Made by a program: the position numbers and the translations under genes
The notes under the pieces: model-generated
Databases searched by the model: none
Told to the model about the DNA's origin: nothing
Seen by the model: only the letters and a program-made list of their open reading frames with translations
In this document: in pieces, positions 1-10,516 of the stretch
How the letters are laid out: each line of letters opens with the position of its first letter
How positions within the stretch are numbered: position 1 is the stretch's first letter
Origin: Manihot esculenta
Lineage: Eukaryota; Streptophyta; Magnoliopsida; Malpighiales; Euphorbiaceae
Direction of reading: 5' to 3'
Assembly: GCF_001659605.2 (NCBI RefSeq)
Contig: NC_035164.2
Location: forward strand, 10,750,994 to 10,814,993
DNA length: 64,000 nt

Positions 1-284
1 TATTAGCACTTCCTGAGGCAATTGTTTTAATTATTCATTCGTGAGATTGCTCATCATGTCTGCTTCTTCATTTTGGGTCCAAGAAATGAGATCTATCTAA
101 AGTAAAATGCCCATATGAACTCTTCTTGAATTGCAGTAACTTGAGACAAATATTGTTTCATGATTTCATCTCGAGCCTCCTAAATTCCCCTGACTTGGTT
201 GACCACTAGTTGTGAGTCACAAAGTATCTTGAGGTTGTCTACTCCTATCTCTAATGCTAGTTACATCCTATTGACTAGAGCTTT
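1..284 (-). pseudogene. Tat-lineage Ty3/gypsy pol remnant, second RNase H, distal part
   Basis: Read on the minus strand, this stretch encodes a decayed match to the extra (archaeal-type) RNase H found downstream of integrase or RT in Tat-lineage plant retrotransposons. Recognisable residues include a run like LKILCDSQLVVNQVRG, then EARDEIMKQYL, but stops and frame breaks are frequent. The domain starts in the 780-2461 block and is split by the TRIM-like element between 284 and 780. The upstream part of the domain is therefore at higher coordinates and the downstream part leaves the window at position 1. The remnant is nonfunctional. The domain call rests on motif memory, not on a profile search. 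Confidence 0.6.
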
Positions 285-779
285 TGTAACAATTTGGCCT
301 GAACTGATCCAAAAAATTTTTGGACCCATTTTTCACTTAACCCAAAATGGTTAACCCAAGTTATTTAGTAGTTTCGTGCTAGCTATTATATAAAATTTCA
401 TTTTTCTGTAAAGGGATGATGTGGGACGTTTCACTTTCCCCCGCTAAATTTTTGCGACATCCTCATCGCAGCTTAATCGGATACAATTGCTAAGGCAGGA
501 CCAAACTCTCAGGTATTGTGGTTTGCTAGTGTCTTGGGCGGCTCCACCTCGTCTCGAACGGGTATCCCTTTCCTCGCAGGCCCACTAGCTTCGCACAATT
601 TTTTTGACCCAAGGTGACTCTGACACCAATTGTAACAGTTCGGCCCAAACTGACCCAAATAACTTTTGGACCTATTTTTCACTTGGTCTAAAATGGTTAA
701 TCCAAGTTATTTAATAATTTCGTGCTAGCTATTATATACAATTCCATTTTTTCGTAAACGGACGATGTGGGACGTGTCA
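285..779 (-). mobile_element. TRIM-like miniature LTR retroelement, complete
   Basis: Two direct repeats of 149 bp each (285-433 and 631-779) begin tgtaac on the plus strand and end in tca, so on the minus strand they run TG...CA. Between them lie 197 bp without coding capacity. On the minus strand a tRNA-Met-like PBS (tggtgtcagagt, about 617-629) lies two bases after the right-hand LTR. A polypurine tract (complement of 434-444, ctttcccccgc) abuts the left-hand LTR. Flanks read gcttt (280-284) and acttc (780-784), each one change from a shared gcttc, which also restores the interrupted RNase H frame. Size and structure fit terminal-repeat retrotransposons in miniature. Confidence 0.8.
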
Positions 780-2461
780 ACTTCGTACTCCGTCATGTTA
801 TTGGAAATAGGGAAGTTAAAACTCAAATGCATAATATATTACTAAATTGTCAAGTCATTTGAGAATTGCCTTGACCCTACTTCATCCTAGGCCAACTATC
901 GAGTCTACATATTAGCTCCATTTACATTGGTGATTGTGTTGGAATGCCCCTTCTTGACTGCTTTTTGCTCTCTCACTTCTCCAAGGTGTAGTGCCTAATT
1001 TCTTTTCTTTTTTAAATGAGTATTCAACTACGAATTATGTTAGAGCTTGAGCTTTGATCGCTATCCGTAGTCGATACTGCAAACAATACGGTCTCATTTT
1101 CACCGATCATGCTAACATTTGCCTGGACATCTTTGGTCACTACAATATATGCCTCAGAGGCTGATTTGTTACCATAATCCTTTGGTAATTTTTCAGGTGC
1201 ACCTCAAACTTTCGGAAGACCAAGAAAAGCACTAGGGCTGCCTTCTCTATGTCTATATATCTCAATTTTGCCCCTTTCAACACCTTACTTACATAGAATA
1301 TCAATTTTTGGACACCTTCTTCCTCCCATACTAACACTACACTAACCTTTTGATAAAAAATTGCCAAGTAAATAAATAGATCTTTCTCGAGCATTGATCT
1401 ACTGAGAATCTTAGGGAATCAACATTCTCTTTCAATTCTTCAGAGGCCTTCTAGCATTCCTCCGTCTATTCAAAATTTAGTGCCTTCCTTAGCTTTTTGA
1501 CAAATGGTTGGCACTTCTTTGTAAACTTAGACATAAATTGATTCAGGACTATCACCCTTTTGGTCAATCTTTGCACATCTCAAATGCAAGTCGGCTATAG
1601 CATATCAAGGATGGCTTGTACCTTCTTGGGATTTGGCCTTATTCCCCTACTACTAATCATATACCTTAGGAACTTTCCTTCCTTGATGAAGAAAGCACGC
1701 TTGGCTAGATTGAGCTTCATTTGATAGTGGTCAAGCATAGAGAAAATCTCTCGTAGGTCACTTACATGCTGTTTAAAGGACTTACTTTTCACAATCATAC
1801 CATCCACATAAAATTTTACATTTATGCCTATTTAGTCCTTAAATATTTTGTTCATTATTTGTTGGTAAGTTGCCCAGACATTTTTCAACCCAAAGGGCAT
1901 GGCTTGATAGTAGTATGTTACGTATTCTATAATGAAAGAGATTTTTTCTTTGTTATCCCTATCCATTGGAATTTGGTGATAACCAGACATTGTATCCAAA
2001 GATGATAAATACTCAAAGCCAACCATAACTTTGACTAATTTATTAATATTAGAAAAGAGATAACAATCTTTGGGACAATCTTGATTGAGGTTGATAAAAT
2101 ATATATACATACGGTATTTACAGTTGATTTCTTTACAAGCATTGGGTTTGCTAACCACATAGGATAATCTACTTCCCTAACAAACCTAACCTCTACCAGC
2201 TTGTCTACTTCAAACCTCATCGCCTCTTATTCCTCCAATCCAAATACCCGCTTCTTCTATTTGATTGGCTAGCATTTGGGAATACATTTAGCTTGTGAGG
2301 CTGACTCCAAGCATATTTGCAGGCTTTCATGCAAAGCTACTATAGTGGTTGCAAATTAATGCCATGATCGTCTCCTTTTGCTCCAGACTTAGGTCAACTT
2401 TTATGCTAAATGTTTTATCGGGTTGGTCATCCTTTACTGGAAAGTTTTGCAGTATTTCTAT
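780..2461 (-). pseudogene. Tat-lineage Ty3/gypsy pol remnant (RT, RNase H, start of second RNase H)
   Basis: Minus-strand order is the protease-RT linker (about 2230-2461), reverse transcriptase (about 1600-2230), RNase H (about 1140-1400), then decayed spacer and the start of the second RNase H up to 780. Visible landmarks are FVREVDYPMWLANPMLVKK and NQDCPKDCYLF in RT, GKFLRYMISSRGIRPNPKKV near the RT end, and QKLIFYVSKVLKGAKLRY in RNase H. At least three frames are needed and many stops occur, so it is an old, dead copy. The motifs resemble Tat (Ogre/Retand-type) elements rather than the chromoviruses elsewhere in the window. The block ends abruptly at 2461, where a truncated TRIM LTR begins. 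Confidence 0.7.
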
Positions 2462-2636
2462 TGTAACAACCCGACCTAAACTGACCCAAATAACTTTTGG
2501 ACCTACTTTCTACTTAGTCCAAAATGGTTAACCCAAGTTATTTAGTAGTTTCGTGCTAGCTATCATATACAATTTCATTTTTTCATAAATGGAAAATGTG
2601 GGACTTGATAATTCTCCCCCACCCAATTTCGCAACT
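2462..2636 (-). mobile_element. TRIM-like element, second copy, truncated
   Basis: 2462-2610 is a 149-bp copy of the TRIM terminal repeat found at 285-433 and 631-779. It is followed by the polypurine tract complement (2611-2624, attctcccccaccc) and about 12 bp of internal sequence. The copy is cut off at 2637 by the LTR of element 0. The other LTR and the PBS are not in the window. Confidence 0.7.
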
Positions 2637-3017
2637 GTAACGACCCGGAAACCGGACTGCTACCGGCGCTAGGATCCAGATCGACATAAGGTCGCCGGGA
2701 CCCGTAGCAAGCCTAACATATATCCTATCACCTGGTAAAATTCCATACATGATCAAACAATATCATAAATAATTTTAAAAAACTTTCCATATACCAAGCT
2801 TGACCTGCATGCCACATAACATTAAACATACAAACCCCATGCTAGAGCCCTCATCAAATGCTCTAGCTGGGTCAACATTACATACATCAAGCTTGGTTCA
2901 CAAATCAACAGTAAAAACAATACATACATCATGTACAAAAAGGGATTAACCAGACCTTAGGGCCAAGTACAATACTAATCCATAAACATAACTCTACTTT
3001 ACGCTACATTACATTAC
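2637..3017 (-). repeat. Element 0, 3' LTR, U5-side segment (split by element 1)
   Basis: The stretch starts tgtaacgacccgg (the minus-strand LTR end, ...TTACA) and carries the conserved terminal block ctaccggcgctaggatcc. It breaks off at 3017, where element 1 begins. Target duplication of element 1: attac (3013-3017) against attat (38786-38790). The LTR resumes at 38786. It most resembles the LTR at 54110. Confidence 0.85.
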
Positions 3018-3194
3018 TGTAATACCCGGCTAGACTCCGGTATCAGAATCCCTACCGTTCGGTGGGATCTCGGATGTCAGAAACCTCTAGAAGGGTAAAG
3101 TCATGTTTTCATAAAATGTTTTAATGTATTTTATGGTTTTAATCAAGTAAGAAATGAGTTTTTGCATGAAAATAATCTTGGAGGAAGACCCAGG

Positions 3195-3299
3195 TTCGGC
3201 CACCGAACGTGCATGCGCTTCGGGTGTGCCTTAGGCCCCCGAAACCATGAGTGAGGGAAGTCCAGGTTCGGCCGCCGAACCTTATGATCGGCTGCCGAA
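3195..3299. repeat. Palindrome cluster 1, upstream of the TATA box (element 1)
   Basis: It contains the 13-bp odd palindrome TTCGGCNGCCGAA at 3267-3279, with near copies at about 3197 (one arm mismatch) and 3287-3299. The arms TTCGGC and GCCGAA are exact reverse complements around one free base. The same cluster sits at the same place in every subfamily-A LTR, about 50-150 bp before TATAAA. Copies contain the hexamer GCCGCC, the core bound by plant ERF factors; whether it is used here is unknown. Confidence 0.8.
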
Positions 3300-3354
3300 C
3301 ATGGAATGCATGCGGAGGCACGTTCATCTCCCGAATGTGGCCTGGCCAGCCACC

Positions 3355-3360
3355 TATAAA
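3355..3360 (+). promoter_or_regulatory. TATA box of element 1 5' LTR
   Basis: TATAAA sits in the context ccagccacctataaagggg, which is conserved in the LTRs of elements 1, 2, 3, 5 and 6 and, as ctatataag, in element 7. Transcription is expected about 25-35 bp downstream. Confidence 0.75.
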
Positions 3361-3892
3361 GGGGTCCCTTAGCTGAAAACGGGCGAGCTTTTCTCCCCAT
3401 TTTTCGGCCAAGGTGAGCTCTCCGCCGTCCCTCACCGATCTTGAGTTTCTTCCTTCAAACCTTTCACGATTTTCACAAGTTTTCACTTTGTTTTGAAGAT
3501 TTTCGAGTATAAAGCAAGTTTTGGAGCTTTTGAAGTTCAAGAAACTCAATCTCTCCCATCTCCGAGCTTGGGTCATTTTCCTCTCGATCTTCAAGAGGTA
3601 AGGGCCGATTTTGAGCTCACTATATGTTTTAAACAAGTTTTAAGTTGATCTATGGGGTAGAAATACATGTTTAGGTTTTGGTTGATTTTATGGGTTATGT
3701 TAAGTTTTGAGCAATGTATGATGTTTGTGGTTGCTTGATGTGTTGTAGTTGGGGTTTAAGATAGTTTGAAGCCCCTAGGAGCTTGTTTGCTTGAGTATGC
3801 ATGTTGTAGATCACGTTTATGCATGTTTGAAAGGTTTGGGAGGCGTTTGTGCATGTTGGAGTTGAGTTTCTGCCACTTTGGAGAAACTCAGG

Positions 3893-4130
3893 TTCGGCCG
3901 CCGAATGGACTTTCGGCCGCCGAACCCGCTTGTGGAGGCAACCTTCGGCTGCCGAAGCCTGTCCCCGAAAGAGGACTTTCGTCTCTGGAGGGCAGTTTCG
4001 GCCGCCGAAAGTGCCGCCGAACGTGCATGAGTTTCGTCTCTGTCTGGGAGTTTCGGCCGCCGAAGATGCCGCTGAACCTGCCTGACTTTCGGCTCTGGAG
4101 GGACTTTCGACCGCCGAACCTGCCGCCGAA
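3893..4130. repeat. Palindrome cluster 2, inside the first candidate intron (element 1)
   Basis: Exact TTCGGCNGCCGAA copies are at 3893-3905, 3912-3924, 3944-3956, 3997-4009 and 4052-4064, and a one-mismatch copy is near 4106. They alternate with half-sites (gccgccgaa) and a recurring spacer resembling tttcgtctctgtctggga. The central base is C, G, A or T in different copies, while the two six-base arms are kept. Confidence 0.85.
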
Positions 4131-4510
4131 AGTGCCCTGTCCAGCCATTTCTTGCATGTTTTCTATGATTGTTTTGAGGTGTTTTAGGGGGTTTTTGGGG
4201 GATGTTTTAGAGTTATGTTTATGTATGTTTGGTCCCTCATCTGAGTCCACCTGTGTAGGTTCAGACCTGAGGAACCGAGGAGGTCAGCAGTGCTAGCTGC
4301 TTCAGAGTCCTTAGAGCATCAGCCAGAGGTGAGTGGAACAGAACTATGCTTTAAATTTTAATAAAATGTTTAGCATGATCCATGCATCATAAATGCTATG
4401 TTTACGTAGGTTGTATTGCATTAGTAATCACGAATATGATGCATTGCATTTTTATTGTTGATGTGGATGGATGTTGGATGACCCACTAGCTCTCAGTATG
4501 TAACATATAA

Positions 4511-4590
4511 AGTCCAGGGCTGCCATGCCACGCGTCCTGGCACCATGTTATGAAGTCCCGGGCTGCCCATGCCACGCGTCCGGGCAAATG
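4511..4590 (+). repeat. Two-unit hairpin minisatellite in element 1 LTR
   Basis: Two units of about 42 bp are flanked by complementary ends: ccagg...cctgg in the first and cccgg...ccggg in the second, around a shared core like gctgcccatgccacgcgt. The paired change keeps the ends complementary. The same two units recur in the 3' LTR at about 38080-38155. Confidence 0.65.
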
Positions 4591-5218
4591 CATGATTATT
4601 TAAGGAAATGAGAGTTATTGGTGACTAGTCTGTCCTTGATGTGAAATGTCTGTGCTATGATGCATTCCATGAAAGCATGAATAATTAAAATGTTTTATGG
4701 TTCTGCTCACTGGGCTTTTTAGCTCACCCCGTTCCCTTAACCCCCAGGTCTGCAGGTACAGGATAGAGCAGGAGATCAGATAGAGTAAAGTTTTGGTTAT
4801 GTAATAGCTAGTAGTGGACATGATGGATGTTGTAATGTAATGATGAGTTATGTAATGTAATGACGGTATTGAGGTTTAGAAGTATGCTTGACCCTAGCTG
4901 TGTAATCCCTTTATGAATGCATGATCTTTTATTGATGTATATGTTTTACCAAACTTAATGCATGGTTATGGCACCCCATTGGAGCATTGATGAGGACTCC
5001 ATGGTGGGGTTAATGTTAATGTCTATGTTAATGCATGCACAGGTTGAGTTTGGTTCATGAATGAAAAGAAAAGTTTTAATTTTTATGTATGTTGTTGATC
5101 ATGTATGAGATTAAACAAGTTCACAGGATGTATGTTAGGCTTGCTACGGGTCCCGGCGGCCTTAAGCCGATCTGGATCCTAGCGCCGGTAGCGGTCCGAT
5201 TTCCGGGCTGTTACAGAT

Positions 5219-5231
5219 TGGTATCAGAGCC
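5219..5231 (+). other. Primer-binding site of element 1
   Basis: TGGTATCAGAGCC starts three bases after the LTR end, matching the complement of the 3' end of plant initiator tRNA-Met. A stem-loop follows immediately: outer arms agcc/ggct and inner arms ctaggt/acctag within 5228-5267. Confidence 0.9.
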
Positions 5232-5487
5232 CTAGGTTCATATGGTCAGACCTAGAGTGTCAGGCTCATAGAGGTTATAGAAGGTCAAGCACAATAGGAA
5301 AGATCATGTCCACTAGGATAGGATGAGTAGTCCTGTCTTTTGATGATGATGTGAAATGCCATGATTATATGCATGAGCATTAATGATATGTTATGTATGC
5401 TATGTATGTGATGCGGGTTCATGTGTTCTCACATGAACTATATGATGCTAATGTTTATGTGATGTGTACTGTTTTTCAGAAAACAGG

Positions 5488-8400
5488 ATGAGGGGAACTC
5501 GTCGATCTGAACGATTGACTGGAGTACCACCTGAGGATGAGGGCATGAGTGCCCGTCCCCCTGCATTGCCAAGGGCAATGTCTAGCAGGTCTAGCAGGGA
5601 AAGAGCAGTAAGAGACCCTAGAAGGTCTTTGGATATGAGCAGAAGTAGATCAGTGAGGGGATCAGTTTAAGGTGGGATGTCAAAGGATATGGAGGATCAG
5701 ATGGATGTGGACCAGAGGAGGGATGGCAGTCTCTGAGTAAGTATGTCGGAAGAGGGAATGGGAGAGTCCCAAGGAGGCACTCAGGCCTCGGGATTTGTTC
5801 AGCCACCTTACTACCCACCCTTTTCTCAAAACCCCGGGTATTCGATGGGAGGTACATTGGATTACCCCAGCTATAACCCTTATCACTCTCAGATGCCATA
5901 CCCACCTTACTACCCACCATACTCACAGTACCCTATGTATCCACCCCCTCCCTACCATCCAAATCCAGCAGACCCTACCTCAGGGAATGCTGTACCTCCT
6001 CCACCCCCAGCAGAGCCCACAGTTCCAGAAACCCACATACCTAAACCTAGCTCATCTGGAGGGAGCAAGGTGAAGATGACCGACTACATGAAGCTTGGTG
6101 CTCCTCAGTATGACAAAGGGGATGACCCGTTTGAGTGCCTTGGAAGGGTCAAAATGATTACAGATGAGATAGGAACGGACGATAGCAGAGCCATTCAGAT
6201 GGCTGGGTTCACACTCAAATGCAAGAAGGCTCGTGAGTGGTTCAAAAATTATGTGAACCCGAGGGTGGACAGCATGACCTGGGAGGAGTTTGCAAACGAG
6301 TTTGCTGGATGGGCTTTCCTTGATAGCTCCAGGAAATTGAAAATGATTGAGTTTGAACAGTTGAGGCAAACCAATGGGATGAGTGTGGAGGAACTCACAG
6401 ACAAGTTTTTGGAGCTGCTTCCGTTTGCAGGGCAAACCTTAGACATAGATCAGAAGAAGGCAAGGAGGTATATCATGAAGCTTGACTCCAGGTATTCCTC
6501 CTTAATTCAGTCAGCAGAAAGGGAGAGCTTCCATGCCATAGTGGATATGGCCCAGAAAATGGAGGCTAGCGCAATCATAGAGGGAAGGGTTAAACAGTCA
6601 GTGGATCAGTCTTCAGCTTCTAAGACACCGAGCAGTGCAAAGTGGGACAGATCCAAGTCCAAAAAGAGCAAGTTCTGGAACAAGATAAAATCTAGTCTGG
6701 GAATGGGAGGTGGCTCAAGTTCTGGTTCGGGCGGTCATGTCTGTATGAAGTGTGGTAGACCACACAAAGGAATCTGCCGGGCTAGGACGAACACATGTTT
6801 CAGATGTGGACAAGAGGGACACATGGCTCGGGAGTGTCCTAGAGCAGTTTCAGGGGTACAGTCTCAGCAGACGGGTTTTGGTAGTGCAGCCCAACCAGTA
6901 GCTCCAGCCATGACTCAGGCAAGTGGCAGAGGCAGAGGGAGAGGAGCAACATCTTCTTCAGGTTCCCGGGGTGAAGGTCCATCAGCTCCAGCACGGATCT
7001 TCACCATGACACAGCAGGAGGCGAACACATCTAACACCGTGGTGGCAGGTAATCTCATCATTGGCTGTTCTGATGTGTATGCATTAATGGACCCTGGAGC
7101 ATCTCATTCTTTTGTGGCTCCGAGAGCAGTAGAGAGGTTGGATTTGATGGTCTCTGGGTTAGAGTGTCCCCTCTGGGTCAGTGGACCCAAGTGTGACCCG
7201 TCAGTGGCAGAGTCAGTCTGCCAGTTTAGTCTAGTTTTCATAGAGGGAAGATGCCTTTCAGCCGACCTTGTGGTTCTAGATTTGACAGATTTTGACGTCA
7301 TTCTAGGGATGGATTGGCTATCTACCCATGGTGCTACCTTGGACTGCAGAGACAAGGTAGTCAAGTTCAGATGTCAGGATGGGTCAGAGGTTGTCTTCAG
7401 AGGAGACAGGGGGAGTACACCTAGAGGTTTGATATCAGCCCTACAGGCTCGTAGGCTACTCAGGAGGGGTTGTCAGGGTTTTCTAGCACATGTGAGAGAG
7501 ATCGATAGTCAGGTCAGGGAGCCCGCCTCAGTGCCAGTAGTCAGAGAATTCTTAGATGTCTTCCCAGACGAGCTGCCAGGTTTACCACCTGCTAGGGAGA
7601 TAGAGTTTGAAATTAAGTTGATGCCTGGAACTAGACCGATCTCTATCCCTCCCTACAGGATGGCACCAGCGGAATTGAAAGAGCTTAAGGAGCAGTTGCA
7701 AGAGTTGGTAGATAGAGGCTTCATCCGACCGAGTACCTCACCTTAGGGTGCTCCAGTGCTATTTGTGAAAAAGAAGGATGGATCCCTCAGACTTTGTATC
7801 GACTACAGGCAGTTGAACAAGGTCACTACCAAGAATAAGTACCCATTGCCAAGGATCGACGATCTATTCGACCAGCTAGCAGGAGCGGGTTGTTTCTCCA
7901 AGATAGATATGAGATCAGGGTACCATCAGTTGAGGATAAGGGAAGAGGATGTGCCGAAGACAGCCTTCAGGACCATATATGGGCATTATGAGTTCCTTGT
8001 AATGCCGTTCGGGTTGACCAACGCCCCTGCAGCATTCATGGATCTCATGAACAGAGTGTTTAGCCAGTACCTGGATCACTTTGTTATTGTCTTCATAGAT
8101 GATATCTTAGTGTATTCCAGGAATGTAGAAGAGCATGCCCATCATCTGAGGTTGGTTTTGCAGACCTTGAGGGAACATGGCTTGTATGACAAGTTCTCCA
8201 AATGTGAGTTCTGGCTGAGGAGCATTTCATTCTTGGGGCATGTGGTGTCAGAAAATGGAATCGAGATAGACCCCAAGAAAGTGGAAGCTGTAGCAAACTG
8301 GCCTAGACCCACTACAGTGACAGAGATCAAGAGCTTCTTGGGTTTAGCAGGTTACTACAGGAGGTTCGTTCAAGACTTCTCTAAAATTGCAGCTCCCATG

Positions 8401-10434
8401 ACCAGACTAACTAAGAAGAACCAGAGGTTTGTGTGGACCGACCAGTGCGAAGAGAGCTTTGAGGAGCTCAAGAAGAGGTTGACTTCAGCACCAGTGTTAG
8501 CTCTGCCATCTAGTAATGAAGACTTCTCGGTTTACTGTGATGCGTCTCGCGTGGGACTGGGTTGTGTGCTAATGCAGAATGAAAGGGTGATCGCTTATGC
8601 TTCTAGGCAGCTAAAGAAGCACGAGTTGAATTACCCTACGCATGACCTAGAGATGGCAGCAGTAATCTTTGCACTCAAGATGTGGAAGCACTACCTCTAT
8701 GGGGTTAAATGCGAGATCTTTACAGATCATAAGAGCCTGCAGTACATCCTGAGTTAGAGAGATTTGAATTTGAGGCAGAGAAGATGGGTAGAACTGCTCA
8801 GTGATTACGATTGCAAGATTCAGTACCATCCGGGTAAGGCGAATGTTGTGGCGGACGCCTTAAGACGGAAATCACTTGGCAGTTTGTCCCATATTTCAGC
8901 AGAGAGGAGGCCAGTAGTGAGGGAGTTCTTCGAGCTCATGAATGAAGGTTTGCAGTTGGAGTTGTCTGGTACAGGTGCTTTGATTGCTCAGATGAGAGTG
9001 GCACCCGTGTTTCTGGAGCAGGTGGCTCAGAAATAGCATGAGGAACTAAAGTTAGTGAAGATTGCCAGGACTGTTCAGTCAGGCAAAGATAGTGAGTACA
9101 GATTCGACAGCATGGGGATCCTCCGCTATGGGAGCCGACTATGTGTACCAGATGACGTAGGGCTAAAAGGAGACATTATGAGAGAAGCTCATAATGCCAG
9201 ATACAACGTTCACCCTGGAGCCACCAAGATGTATCAAGATCTGAAGAAGGTCTATTGGTGGCCAGCTATGAAGAGAGAAGTGGCACAGTTCGTGTCAGCC
9301 TGCGAAGTGTGTCAAAGGGTGAAGCTGGAACATCAGAAGCCGGCTGGAATGCTTAACCCGCTACCTATTCCAGAGTGGAAATAGGAGAATATAGCTATGG
9401 ACTTCGTAGTGGGGTTACCGGCGACGTCCAATAGATTGGACTCCATATGGGTGATTGTGGACAGACTCACCAAATCTGCTCACTTCATCCCTGTCAGGAG
9501 TGGCTATTCTGTGGACAAGTTGGCGCAGGTGTATGTTGATGAGATCGTCAGGCTGCATGGGTTCCCTGTTTCTATAGTATCTGATAGAGGGCCCCAGTTC
9601 ACCTCCAGGTTTTGGCGGAGTCTGCAGAACGCTATGGGTACCAGGTTGGATTTTAGCACTGCTTTCCATCCACAAACGGACGGACAGTCAGAGAGGACCA
9701 TCCAGACAATAGAGGATATGCTCAGAATGTGTGTGCTAGACTTTGGCGGTTCTTGGAGGTAGCATCTACCCTTGGTGGAGTTTGCCTACAATAACAGCCA
9801 TCATGCTAGCATAGGGATGGCCCCATATGAAGCTTTGTATGGAAGGAAGTGCAGGTCACCTGTATGCTGGAAAGAAGTTGGGGAAAAAGCCTTGGCAGGG
9901 CCTAAGCTAGTAGAGATCACCAGCAGGGTGGTACCCATAATCAGAGAAAGGATCAAGACTGCTTCGAGCAGACAGAAGAGTTATGCAGATGTCCGCAGAA
10001 GACAAGTAGAGTTTCAGGAGGGGGATTTGGTATTGCTTAAGGTATCTCCAATGAAAGGGGTGATTCGGTTCGGGAAGAAAGGTAAGCTGGCTCCACGGTA
10101 CATTGGACCCTTTGAAGTCTTGCAAAAGATTGGGAATGTATCGTACAAGCTGGACTTGCCTGCTTCAATGGAGAGAATCCATCCGGTTTTCCATGTTTCG
10201 ATGTTGAGAAAGTTCGTGTCAGATCCGAGCAAGGTTCTTAGTGAGCCTGATGTGGAGATCCAAGAAGATCTCACCTATGTTGAACAGCCAGTACGGATCT
10301 TAGACACCCAGATCAGAAAGTTGAGAAACAAGGAAATCCCGTTGGTGAAAGTCCTTTGGAATCACCACAACATTGAGGAGTGTACCTGGGAGACACGGGA
10401 GTCCATGCTCCAGCAATATCCTCATCTCTTTTGA
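5488..10434 (+). pseudogene. Gag-pol of element 1, seven nonsense codons
   Basis: A single frame of about 1649 codons follows the order Gag (Arg/Ser-rich start, Tyr/Pro-rich stretch at about 5800-5960, capsid with AREWFKNYV near 6230), zinc knuckles (CMKCGRPHKGIC and [14 protein letters not shown], about 6740-6840), protease (MDPGASHSF near 7087), RT (FIDD at 8091-8102), RNase H, integrase (HHCC about 9190-9330, then DDE), and a C-terminal chromodomain-like tail ending YPHLF. In-frame stops are at 5668 (TAA), 5734 (TGA), 7744, 8755, 9034, 9382 and 9760 (all TAG). There are no frameshifts. The start is the ATG nine bases after a conserved acceptor-like CAG. Compared with the intact copy at 45750-50744, most stops are single transitions from Gln or Trp codons. 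Confidence 0.93.
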
Positions 10435-10516
10435 AGTAAGTGTTATGTGTTTTATGTTAATGTGTATGTTGTATGCTATGTATGTTTATGTTTTATGCCA
10501 TGCCATGTTTATTGGT

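Larger units (their letters stand above)
3018..5215 (+). repeat. Element 1, 5' LTR (2198 bp)
   Basis: It begins TGTAATACCCGGC and ends CGGGCTGTTACA. In order it holds palindrome cluster 1 (about 3195-3300), a TATA box (3355-3360), a splice-donor-like site (3598), palindrome cluster 2 (about 3893-4130), an acceptor-like site (AG 4257-4258), a second donor (4329) and acceptor (4755), and a two-unit hairpin minisatellite (about 4511-4590). With transcription starting just after the TATA box, U3 is only about 0.35 kb and R plus U5 about 1.8 kb. Confidence 0.93.
3598..5479 (+). other. Candidate leader intron signals of element 1
   Basis: Donor-like CAAGAG|GTAAG is at 3598. Acceptor-like CTGTGTAG ends at 4258. 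A second donor GCCAGAG|GTGAG is at 4329 and a second acceptor TCTGCAG ends at 4755. A third acceptor CTGTTTTTCAG ends at 5479, nine bases before the gag ATG (5488). All recur at matching places in the other copies, including the divergent element 4 (donor CAGGAG|GTAAGT at 27751 minus; acceptor GTGTTTCCAG before its gag ATG). The PBS (5219-5231) would be lost in an RNA spliced to the last acceptor, which would separate a translated mRNA from the reverse-transcribed genome. This is inference from signal conservation only. Confidence 0.5.

Noticed and set aside
3139..3636. 165-residue minus-strand open frame in the LTR, repeated at 10675-11172
   Set aside because: Present twice only because the LTRs are copies of one another. 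It is antisense to the leader and palindromes, with no conserved domain.
3893..4130. Regularly spaced palindromes resembling a CRISPR array
   Set aside because: Plant nuclear LTR context; repeats are 13 bp, spacers are themselves repeated, and no cas genes occur.
3766..4296. Open frames rich in FGGR/SAAE/RRPK words over palindrome clusters in all LTRs
   Set aside because: They are translations of the TTCGGCNGCCGAA repeat in different frames, not proteins.
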